Source: Seriola aureovittata
Lineage: Eukaryota; Chordata; Actinopteri; Carangiformes; Carangidae
Direction of reading: 5' to 3'
DNA length: 64,000 bases
Assembly (NCBI RefSeq): GCF_021018895.1
Contig: NC_079374.1
Span: 179,712-243,711 of the forward strand
Both the position numbers and the translations under genes were made by a program. Shown here in pieces: positions 22,543 to 32,266 of the stretch (its first letter is position 1; every line of letters starts with the position of its first letter). The notes beneath the pieces are model-generated. The model did no database searches. It was not told the origin of the DNA and saw only the letters and a program-made list of their open reading frames with translations.

Positions 22543-24567
22543 ATTCACTGAACAAACAATAGATCTCATGTTCATGTGTGAAATTATTAAAGTGACAGAA
22601 TCACAATGTTTGTAATACTGATCACATGATCTACATGTTGACCACATGATCTATGAGGACCTGCTGTAGTTTAGAGTCTAGGTGTCGGTTTGAATCCCAG
22701 GTCTATAGCTCACAGTCTGATCAGCTGATCTGGTGTTGCTGAGGCTGCATTAGCCAGCAAACAGTTAGCAACAGTAATCGCAGTCCTCACATCAGGACTG
22801 TGGGTGTAAATATTCTTGTCTCTGTGGTGGAGACTCTTCACTGAGGATGACCGTCTGGATCCTCATAGTCTGTTGTTACAGTTGCAGTCAGAGACGAGGA
22901 GGATCAGGACTCTTTAAACCTGAACCTGGATCAGACCGAGGAGGATTGTTCACCTGCTGGGACTGAAGAGATTATTTACAGTTGTGCATGCAGGAGTCTG
23001 AAACTGAAGCAACATGTCCAGCTGGACTGAAAACTTCCTTCTCACTGAGACTTGTAGTCCCCAGCTGAGTCCTGACTGCTGTTTTGAAACAGTCAGTAAA
23101 TGACAGAGTCGTTAATGTGACATGAACTCTTTGTATTCTGTGTGACCTCTGACACAGAGACGGAAACATCAGTATGTCCTGTCTTTATCTGGAGACGTGT
23201 TGAGGCTGAGTTTGTCCTGTAGGTGGAGCTGTCCTCCTCCTCTCTGGTTGTCTCCTCCGTCACCTCCTCCTCTGTCCGTCTGTCTTTGGTGTCAACACTT
23301 CTCCTCCTCCTCCTCACAGCCTCTCTTACAGCTCTTTGTTCCTCAGTATTCTCTATGGAAACCTGTTGATGCCAGAAAAACACACATCAAGTGATTTAAT
23401 ATGTGTAATTAGTATTTTATTTAATAACGCAGATTCAGTTCATAACAAGCAACACAACCAGAACTAGAAGATCAGGAGTCACTGAGGCCCAGGTCAAACA
23501 GTTCCAAGTCAATGATCTGGCTCTAGATGGGTTCTTCCCTGGCCCATCCCCCATCCCTCCACCAGGTTCAGTGTAAATAGGTTCAGTAGTTTTTGTTTGA
23601 TCCTGCAGACAAACAAACCAGCTGGTGAAAAAAAACCTCTGTGGTGGAGGTGATATTAAACATAAACAAACTACAATATAATAAAAAGTTTTTTATTTGT
23701 CCTGAAAGGAAACTACTGATCAATCACGTTCACATTCATCCTATAATCAGAGTATAAATCAATGTTTTTACTTGCCAAGTCAAAACACATTATGTTGAAA
23801 AATCTTTAATGATTAAATTGTAATAATTAGTCACTATTTTTACTTCATAATTTAAAAGTAACTGTGAACAACAACATTAACATTTAAACATTATGTGACA
23901 GTTTATCACGTTTTAAATGAAACAAACTCAGATCTAAATAATGAGATTTAGATGAAATCAAAATCAAAACTGTGATATGAAAAGTTTTACTTGCTCTATT
24001 TAATGACTTGAAGGAAAAATATATAGTGAATAATAATAATAATGAGTAGTAATAGTAAATTCTTACTCAGTCAACAACATGAAATACAAGGAGCCATGAT
24101 TTTAAGAAATTCATGATTTGTTTTTGTGTGTTTTCTGATGTTTTACTGATGTAGAAAAAAGTTGTTTTGTAAAAAGGAAAAGTTTTCTTAAAGTACATTT
24201 TTATGTAAAACTACATTTTACATAATAATATAAGAATCATGAATTAATATTTGCCTGGGTAATAATTCTATAATAAATAAATAAATAAAAATCACATTTT
24301 CCAAGAAACTTGGAAATGAAATGATCATTATAAACTTTTCCTTAGAACAACTTCATTTTAATCCATTTTAGAAAAACATCTGTCATTTCAGAAAAAAGCC
24401 TAACAGTTAATTTTTATATGGTTTTATATGGTTTGGTTCTTTGGTTTCAAGAAGAAAATAACAACTATATTTCATCCAAAGTAAATATTGATGAATTATA
24501 CATGAATTGGAAAGTTGATCTTTCAGATATGCATATGATCAGTTTTTGTAAGTGTTTAGGCCTGCTG

Positions 24568-24569
<2 letters not shown>

Positions 24570-24600
<31 letters not shown>

Positions 24601-24655
24601 CATTATAAGTAGTACTAGTAGTAGTAGTAGTAGTATGAGTATGAGTATAAGTATT
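24570..24655. repeat. (ATT)n then (AGT)n trinucleotide tracts
   Basis: About twelve ATT units followed by AGTAGTAGT and GAGTAT units. Confidence 0.9.
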
Positions 24656-24784
24656 CTCATCTCATCAAGTGAAGACTGTGAGTGTTTCTTTCTGTCAGAC
24701 TTGATCTTCCATATTCTGTCATGCTGCTGGTATGTCATGGTTACAGCCTGTGGTTGGCTCCTGTCTCTCTGCATACCAACATGG

Positions 24785-24882
24785 GCGAGAGACATAGAGA
24801 GAGAGAGGGAGAGGGAGAGAAAGAGAGAGACAGATAGAGAGAGAGAGCAACTTCAGGGGTGGAGGGATTTTAGTTTTTGGGG

Positions 24883-24938
<56 letters not shown>

Positions 24939-24957
24939 GTCTCTCTCTCTCTCTTCA
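24785..24957. repeat. (GA)n and (CT)n paired purine/pyrimidine tracts
   Basis: GA-rich at 24785-24847 and CT-rich at 24884-24957, separated by about 36 bp. The two are complementary and could fold into a long imperfect hairpin. Confidence 0.88.
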
Positions 24958-25094
24958 TTCCCAGCGTCCTCTGGGGGACAGAGCGAGCCAACAAACCCTC
25001 CTCCCTCCCTGGAACAGCTAATCCTTGAATCCAGTCCAACCACCACAGTCTCTGAGAGCCCGCCGGGGACGAGTCCGGCTGCCAGGCATGTCCT

Positions 25095-25912
25095 CGTGTC
25101 AGAGTCAGAGTCAGAGTCAGAGTCACAGCAACGCAGCCAAAGACATGTTACAGCAACACAACCAGAGACATGTTACAGAGTCACAGCATCGCAACCAGAG
25201 ACATGTCACAGCAACGCAGCCAAAGACATGTCACAGAGTCACAGCAACGCAACCAGAGACATGTTACAGAGTCACAGCATTACAACCAAAGACATGTTAC
25301 AGAGTCACAGCAACGCAACCAAAGAGATGTTACAGAGTCACAGCAACGCAACCAAAGAGATGTTACAGAGTCACAGCAACGCAACCAAAGAGATGTTACA
25401 GAGTCACAGCAACGCAACCAAAGAGATGTTACAGAGTCACAGCAACGCAGCCAAAGACATGTTACAGCAACACAACCAGAGACATGTTACAGAGTCACAG
25501 CATCGCAACCAGAGACATGTCACAGCAACGCAGCCAAAGACATGTCACAGTCACAGCAACGCAACCAAAGACATGTCACAGAGTCACAGCAACGCAGTCA
25601 AAGACATGTCACAGAAACGCATTCAGGGACATGTTACAGAGTCACAGTATCGCAACTAGAGACATGTCACAGCAACGCAGCCAAAGACATGTTACAGAGT
25701 CACAGCAATGCAACCAAAGACATGTTACAGAGTCACAGCAATGCAACCAAAGACATGTTACAGAGTCACAGCAATGCAACCAAAGACATGTTACAGCAAC
25801 GCAACCAGAGACATGTTACAGAGTCACAGCAATGCAGCCAAAGACATGTCACAGAAACGCATTCAGGGACATGTTACAGAGTCACAGTATCGCAACTAGA
25901 GACATGTTACAG
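25095..25912. repeat. 33-bp minisatellite (AGAGTCACAGCAACGCA + ACCAAAGACATGTTAC)
   Basis: Roughly 25 units, some lacking the AGAGTCAC part, with variants GCAATGCAACC, CATCGCAACC and AACACAACC. The unit length is a multiple of three, so three plus-strand frames remain open over most of the array. These are not genes. A longer internal block near 25600-25650 recurs near 25850-25905. Confidence 0.95.
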
Positions 25913-26139
25913 CTGCAGGTGTGTAGTCCTGTGGTCCTGTAGGTAAATCTCCAGGTGTATACTGTGTGAGTTCGACACCTGCACTGAGTTTAAATCTTTT
26001 GTATAAAACACCAGGTCAGAGGTCAGAGGAGGAGGTCAGAGGTCAGAGGAGGAGGAAAAGTTGGAGGAGTCTCTGCATCAGGTCTGAATATGTACAGTTT
26101 CTTTACCCTCAGATTCATCTTTCAACAACAAGTTCTAAC

Positions 26140-26440
26140 ATGTTTCTTTTTTTATTCCGCCATGCTGGTGACAGTCAGAGCCGCCTTTGTGTTTTCAGGT
26201 CATCTGTCTTATTCTCATGGACAAGATATCTTAGTAACTCCTTGACAGAACTTCTTTATTTTGGCACAAACATTCACTTGGACTCAATGATGACCTGATT
26301 AGATTTTGGGGGTCAAAGGTCACGGTGACATCAGAAAACACTTTTTGGCCGTTACTCAAGACTTCACACATTAATTATGACAAACTTTCACACAGATGGT
26401 CATTTTCAATATTTTCTTTGACTCTTGATAAACAGCAAGT
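26140..26440 (+). mobile_element. Dispersed teleost repeat (TTGGCACAAACATTCACTTGG / GGTCAAAGGTCA type)
   Basis: Contains TTATTTTGGCACAAACATTC, CTTGGACTCAATGATGACCT, GATTAGATTTTGG, GGTCAAAGGTCACGGTGACATC and TTGGCCGTTACTCAAGACTT, the ordered words of an abundant acanthomorph interspersed repeat. It includes AGGTCA nuclear-receptor half-site-like words. No protein frame is seen. Element class not determined. Confidence 0.6.
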
Positions 26441-26545
26441 GATACAGAGAGAGAGAGAGACAGAGGATGACACGAGGCAAAGGGTCTGGGCTGGATTTGA
26501 ACCTGTGGTCTGGACTGAGCCTCAGAGGTGAGTGCTGCACAGACT
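26440..26545 (-). mobile_element. Antisense relic of the tRNA-derived SINE family
   Basis: On the minus strand a box-B-like GGTTCAAATCC (26493-26503 on plus, inverted) is followed by CCTTTGCCTCGTGTCATCC and a CT-rich tract. This parallels CCTTTGCTGCATGTCATTC and the CT tract of the SINE at 16109-16326. The box A part is decayed and no target duplication was found. Confidence 0.6.
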
Positions 26546-27826
26546 CTCAGGTTGCAGCTCCTACTCCTGTGAAGGACTCAGTGAACCACTTCTTGTGTAG
26601 ACCTGCTCTGGTGTAGTCTTTGTTGTATATTTGATCTGAGCTGCTCTGTCTCCGTCTTTTATTGTGAAAGCTTCTGCAACAACCCCCCCGGTCTGTAAGT
26701 CTCCATCTTGACGCAGATGATTCACATGTTACTGACCCATCACCTCTGACCAGAAAGTCCATTCTTTGTCACCAGGGAGTCATGGACACTGTGGGTGGCG
26801 AATCACTGGAACGGACAGTTGCCCAACAGTCAGTGAACGCCTCGTGGCTCAGGTCACTGCAGGTCACTGAAGGTAAAAGTTGTGGCTGTTCCTCTCTGAG
26901 CTGCAGTGAAACTGAAGTGAGGGGAAGTGTCGGCGCTGCAGGTCGCCTCGTGTTTCTACATCGCTGACGGTTACCTGCCAACAGACGCCGGGTGTCGAAA
27001 CCTGCTGAGTCTGCACACCACAGCCTGAGTCAGACGGCTGTTACCCAACATCCAGTTCTCCTTTCACACCAACAAGGTGAGAGGTGGAACTGGAAGAACC
27101 CAGGCCGCTTATTATAGAGAACAGGATACAGGAGAACCGTTCTACCACCTCAACCTCAACACTCAGGCAGGTACGAGGTTCTGGTGTGACACAAACAGGA
27201 ACCAGGTGATCTTCAGGTATTGATCAGGTGAGGTCACATCTGTTTACAGGAAACAGCTGAGACAGTTTGAAGTCCTGGGCCCAGTCCTAGCGTCCCCTCT
27301 GAGGCCTAGGACCTGAACCCCCCCTGATGTCACCTGGTCAGCTGTTAGAGCTGAAACTGGTGTAAAGAGGAATGAGACAGCAATTTGTGACATAAAACAT
27401 GTTGCATTGTGGGTATGGGACTTTTATTGTACATTTTTATTTCCCTCCATTCACTTCCTGTTTGTAAACAGAATAATTATTTCGATCAGATCTGATGAGG
27501 CAGATTTATAATGTATCATCATGTGATCACAGATAACTCCACACAGGTCTTTCTATTGTAATGCTAACGTTAGCGTTAGCTCCTTTCATGCTTGTTTGTT
27601 CTTCTTCTATCTTTTATTTCTTCTGCTTTGAGGCTGGGTGACCCACGGTAACCACGGTAACCCTGTCTTTAATGTCTCAGCGATATGAACTGTGAGTAAT
27701 TTCCTCAGCCAGTCTGCAGAAATGTGGACTTAGAGAAAGTCTTGATGTCCTCAATGGTTTGACAGTGGGACAGTCCTGAGACGTAATGGACTGACAGATG
27801 TTATTGTGTCTCTAAAGATGTCTGTC
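26546..27826. other. Unique intergenic sequence, no gene recognised
   Basis: Non-repetitive sequence. The short frames at 26782-26967 and its antisense have no recognised domain. A GCTAACGTTAGC palindrome occurs near 27563-27574. Confidence 0.5.
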
Positions 27827-27844
27827 TGTGTGTGTGTGTGTGTG

Positions 27845-27890
<46 letters not shown>

Positions 27891-27929
27891 TGTGTGTGTG
27901 TGTGTGTGTGTGGTGTGTGTGTGTGTGTG

Positions 27930-27975
<46 letters not shown>
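27827..27975. repeat. (GT)n microsatellite with TTTT and TGG interruptions
   Basis: About 150 bp of TG units, interrupted twice by TTTT and by a few slips. Confidence 0.95.
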
Positions 27976-28107
27976 TCTCCTCTGTCTTTTCTCTGGATGA
28001 AACAGACATGTGATCATTGTGATTGGGAGAATTATGCAGGTTTATTGTGATGCTGCTGTTTGCTGTTGTTGGTCTCATCCTTTTTTTTGTTCGTGTCACC
28101 TCCTGCC

Positions 28108-28143
28108 TTCCTCCTCCTCCTCCTCCTCCTCCTCCTCCTCCTT
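28108..28143. repeat. (CTC)n trinucleotide microsatellite
   Basis: About twelve TCC units. Confidence 0.92.
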
Positions 28144-28288
28144 CAGGCCTGGATCTCCTCCTGAGGCGTAAACACACTGAGACAAAGAGCTCTCTGCTCT
28201 TATTGTCTGTCTGCAGCTTCATCACAATGTTCACTTCACACACATACACACAGGGTTAATCCAGCAGAGATAATCTGTACACAAAACA

Positions 28289-28289
<1 letters not shown>

Positions 28290-28362
<73 letters not shown>
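28290..28362. repeat. (CA)n microsatellite
   Basis: Uninterrupted run of about 36 CA units. Confidence 0.95.
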
Positions 28363-28364
<2 letters not shown>

Positions 28365-28625
28365 AGATCAGCAGACAAAGTTCATATCAATCATATCAAT
28401 ATGTTTATAGTTTTCTGTTTATTTTACTTTTTATTGACCCAAGATTGACCTCAGAGAAAATAATGATAATAATTCATGACAATACACATAAATAATTGTG
28501 AAATCAATAAATCAATCAATAAAGAACATTACATAAATTTGAAATTAAATGATCAAACTAAATTATAACAAATATCAAATAATTAAATGATAAACTCCTC
28601 CTCTTCTTCTTCTATAAATCTAAAG

Positions 28626-28956
28626 ATCTTCATCATCTTCATCATCTTCATCATCACCATCATCATCATCATCACCATCGTCATCTTCATCATCATCATT
28701 ATCACTATCACCACCATCACCATCATCTTCATCATCACCATCTTGATCTTCATCATCATCTTCATCATCTTTATCATCACAATCATCATCATCACCATCG
28801 TCATCATCATCATTATCATCATCTTCATCATCATCATCATCTTATCATCATCTTCATCACCATTTTCATCATCATCACCATCTTCACCATCATCATGATC
28901 TTCATCATCATCACCATCTTCATCATCATCATCATCATCACCATCTTCATCATCAT
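28626..28956. repeat. (ATC)n/(TTC)n trinucleotide repeat, about 330 bp
   Basis: CATCATCTT-type units in long succession. They create Ile/Phe-rich (plus) and Met/Lys-rich (minus) frames that are artefacts. Confidence 0.95.
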
Positions 28957-29024
28957 GAGCTCACCCGTTTGCTGTTTGTTTAATCAGCTGATCACATGAA
29001 GTCACTGATCGATCAGTTAGCGAA

Positions 29025-29113
29025 CAGTTTCTAACTAACAGTTTCTAACTAACAGTTTCTAACTAACAGTTTCTAACTAACAGTTTCTAACTAACAGTTT
29101 CTAACTAACAGTT
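29025..29113. repeat. 14-bp tandem repeat (CTAACTAACAGTTT), about six copies
   Basis: Almost perfect head-to-tail copies of CTAACTAACAGTTT. Confidence 0.95.
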
Positions 29114-29989
29114 TTCTTCGCAGCTGCTGAGACCAACTTTTAGGAAAGAGAAGCGAAAACTCCTGAGCTCAGAGAGAAACTCTGTTGCTATGGCTGACAT
29201 CAATTTCCATTGACGAACACTCTTGCAGGAACCACAGTGATTGGTTGATGAAAGACCATCTGTGCCGGTGAAAACGAATGTGCAACATCTGACAGTAGTA
29301 ATAAAAAAACACTGAGAAATGAACAAATACAAATGAAATAATAACGGATTAGGAGCTGTTTACAAAAGTAGTGTATTCTACATAATGCATCTGTATGATG
29401 AGGTTTGTGTTGACCTGGGAGAATTAAATTTTACTATAAAAACTTACATTCAATTCTCTGGAAAAATGTCCCAGACGAACTTACTAAAGCTAACAGCCTA
29501 TTGGCCACAGTCTGTTTTAATGTAGCTGTGGTCCCAGCTGTGGGTTGAGGTGTGTGAATAACCCCCCAACCCCTCCAGGTGACATCCAGCTGGAACATAA
29601 TCCTTTCAAACACCTGATCAGGTCACTCTCCTTTCAGATCCATGACTGGCATGTAGATCCTGTACACTGTACAACAACCTACAGCTGTACAGGCAGCATC
29701 AGTACAGCCTGAGTGTTGCAGCTGTGACTTTGTTTCCTGTTTCCATCTCTGGCTCTGATCACAGCAGGTAGACCGACCATGAAGCTGCTTTATTTCTCTG
29801 TAGTTGTTAAACATCTAAAAGAAATCACATGAACTGTCCTGTGATGTCAGAGAAATTTATTGTTTGCTGGATATATCGGTTTTCCTCTGTTGCTAAGTAA
29901 CACATCGTTGCTAAACACTTAATTTCTGCGCTGACCAGGTTGTTTTAGTTGGATATGTTATTGCATCTTCACTAATTCCACAACGATCA

Positions 29990-30322
29990 TTATCCCCTTG
30001 TGATTGAGTCGTATCTTTTCAGTGATTCAGCATCATGTACTGTTTCCAGAACACTGTGACGTGGAGTGACGGCAGCTCTTTAAAAGTCTTTGTGATTTGG
30101 TCTTAGTGAGTTAGGAGTCCTCTCCACTGCCGTTAACTTCTCCCAGACTTAGGAGTTTTGTTTTATGAATCACTTTTCACTTCACTTCACTTCTAATCAC
30201 TAGTCAGAAAAATGAGGAGTTCTAAAGTCAGGACTGACACGCCCATTATTTTCTGTTTCTCCTCAATCAGCGAGTTAGGAGCTACTTTCAGCCTTAAGAT
30301 GCTTTGTGAATACGAGCCCAGA
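29990..30322. mobile_element. Non-autonomous DNA transposon relic (PIF/Harbinger-like end)
   Basis: The right side ends ...GCTTTGTGAATACGAGCCC and is preceded by TTAGGAGCTACTTTCAGCCT and GACTTAGGAGTTTTG, typical of a teleost MITE family whose terminus is GGGCTCGTATTCACAAAGC. The left end is not clear, so it is probably truncated or decayed. No transposase frame. Superfamily assignment is tentative. Confidence 0.45.
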
Positions 30323-30404
30323 TCTCCAGACAGACCGAGGGACCTGGATCACGGAGGAGCCTCAGAAGGAGAACCAGTCAGGTCTCTGTGGAAGAGAGAC
30401 GAGA

Positions 30405-30480
30405 CAATAACAACAACAACAACAATAATACTACTACGACTACTTCTTCTACTAATAATAACAACGCTAATAACAATAAC

Positions 30481-30513
<33 letters not shown>
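30405..30513. repeat. (AAC)n/(AAT)n/(ACT)n trinucleotide repeat
   Basis: ACAATAACAACAAC followed by ACTACT, then about eleven AAT units. Confidence 0.92.
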
Positions 30514-30632
30514 GTATTCATGTAGACTCTAAGGACATAATAAACAGTGTCTCTGTCTCACATTCATGAACCAGAACAAAATTAAAACTTAGTAGAAAGT
30601 TTTAGTAAATCACCCTCAGACCCCCCCTGTGG

Positions 30633-30653
30633 CCCCCCCCCCCCCCCCCCCCC
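30633..30653. repeat. C21 homopolymer
   Basis: Uninterrupted C run. Shorter C runs lie at 30621-30627 and 30803-30814. Confidence 0.93.
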
Positions 30654-31101
30654 GTGGCCCCTGTGCTCTGTGCCCCCCCGTCAGTGCTATAGATGAACAT
30701 CGGCCCTCAGAGGGCGGCCCCACAGGCTGCCACTGTGAACTGGTCCAGGATCAGATCAGATTCAATGTTTCCACATCACAGAGCCTCAGTGAACCATAAG
30801 ACCCCCCCCCCCCCAAGCCCTGAACTCTGACAACATGAAAACTTTGTTTACTGGCTGAACATGAAATCAGTTGGAGCAGGTTGACCTTTGACCTCAGTTC
30901 ATGTTTTTTATGATGTTTAATTTATTTACACATTAATGCAGTTAATACACACTGAACCATCATCATCATCATCATCATCATCACATGACCTCACAGCTGA
31001 CTATCACCTGTCAATCAGTCTCATTGCTTCATATGATCATAATCAACTGATGTTTCTGTTTGTTTATTTTCATGTTTTTACTTTGTCTCATCAAACCAAA
31101 C

Positions 31102-31250
31102 GATCCTGGTCCTGGTCCTGGTCTCAGTAGACTGTAGTGTTTGATCAGGTATCAGGTTCTGGTCCTGGTCCTGGTCTCAGTAGACTGTAGTGTTTGATCA
31201 GGTATCAGGTATCAGGTTCTGGTCCTGGTCCTGGTCTTAGTAGACTGTAC
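31102..31250. repeat. Three-copy tandem repeat, about 54-64-bp unit
   Basis: The block CCTGGTCCTGGTC, CAGTAGACTGTAGTG, TTTGATCAGGTATCAGG occurs twice in full and a third time in part (ending AGTAGACTGTACTCC). An extra TATCAGG is inserted before the third copy. Confidence 0.9.
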
Positions 31251-31986
31251 TCCCCCTGCAGCTCTCTTGTATCTCTAACAAGGTCCTCGTTGTCGTCGCT
31301 CTCTTTCTCCATGAGGGAAAAAGACCCGAGAGACAAACAAATGTGTTTTTCAGCAGCGAACAGATACAGATTTGATCTTCGTCCCCCCAGGAGGCAATTT
31401 GGATGTGAAAGGAGACTTGGGCACAGAGGAGAAGAGAGGAGAAGAGAGGAGAAGCCGGCGGTTATGAATGTGCGTTTGATTTCATAAAGCGACGGAGGAT
31501 CTGATCACACTGAGCTGCTTGTTGAGCGTCGTCCAGATGTGCTGCCGTTCAGACCCAGGCCATCAATGCCGCCCTGTTCGCCTTGTTCCTGACACACTGA
31601 GGGGCCCTGATCTAGACCTCACCCCTCGGGGGGGGCATCTAGTCCCACAGGGCAGCGTCATGGGCATACGGGGACAGATCATCCAACAGGGTCACTGACA
31701 GAACACAGAGTGTGGAGGAGAGTAACTGAGTATATGTACTCTATTACTCTGAAGTACTGTTCACACTGAACACAGTCTGCTCTTGGTACCAGTTCACACT
31801 TTGCAACAAACGACCTGCTGTAAAAGACGACCAGTGTTCACTTCATCTTCTGATCAACTCGACTCACTGGTTCCTCAGTTCAGAGGAAAACAGCGAAATG
31901 AAAAACATGAAGAAGAAGAAGAAGAAGTGGATTCTGTCATGGTTTGTCTTGGCAGGACTGTTCATTGGACTATTTGTGGGACTTTT
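31251..31986. other. Unique intergenic sequence with candidate conserved island 31280-31500
   Basis: 31280-31500 has balanced composition, few repeats apart from GAGAAGA, and ATGTGCGTTTGATTTCAT-like words. No exon recognised. (GAA)n occurs at about 31908-31927. Confidence 0.45.
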
Positions 31987-32240
31987 GTTTCATTTCCTGT
32001 TTTATTTTGTAATCACTTCCCTTCTGTCTCATGTTAGTTTTACTTCCTGTCTTTGTCCAGTTTCCCTCCTTAATGATTGTCTGCCCCACCCTGATGCGTC
32101 TCACCTGTGTTCACCTGAGTCTCTGTCAGTTTGTCCCTCGTGTCTTCAGCGTTTGATTTCCTGTTTGGTTCCTGATGGCCTTCCAGTTTTTGTTTGGACA
32201 TTATTTTATTGAAACCCCTTACATTGCACCTTCCTGTTGT
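31987..32240. mobile_element. Dispersed repeat family A, copy 1
   Basis: Shares with 50823-51090 the ordered words TTTATTTTGTAATCACTTCC, ACTTCCTGTCTTTGTCC, GATTGTCTGCCCC and CTGATG..TCACCTGTG. This is a common teleost interspersed sequence without its own protein frame here. Its right end abuts the 4.1-kb minisatellite. Confidence 0.65.
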
Positions 32241-32266
32241 TTTGTGCAGCCATCGTAACACGTTAT

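Larger units (their letters stand above)
19567..25094. other. Intergenic sequence with microsatellites, no gene recognised
   Basis: Mostly unique. Contains a GATG-rich tract (20821-20868), (CT)n (21122-21147), C14 (22136-22149), C28 (22295-22322), a CCAGGATCAGA short tandem (22427-22542), (ATT)n/(AGT)n (24570-24655), (GA)n (24785-24847) and (CT)n (24884-24957). The frame at 19681-20031 (116 codons) has no recognised domain. 23400-24560 is strongly AT-rich. Confidence 0.55.

Noticed and set aside
25025..25942. 305-codon Gln/Arg/His-rich frame
   Set aside because: All three forward frames are open because the unit is 33 bp. No domain.
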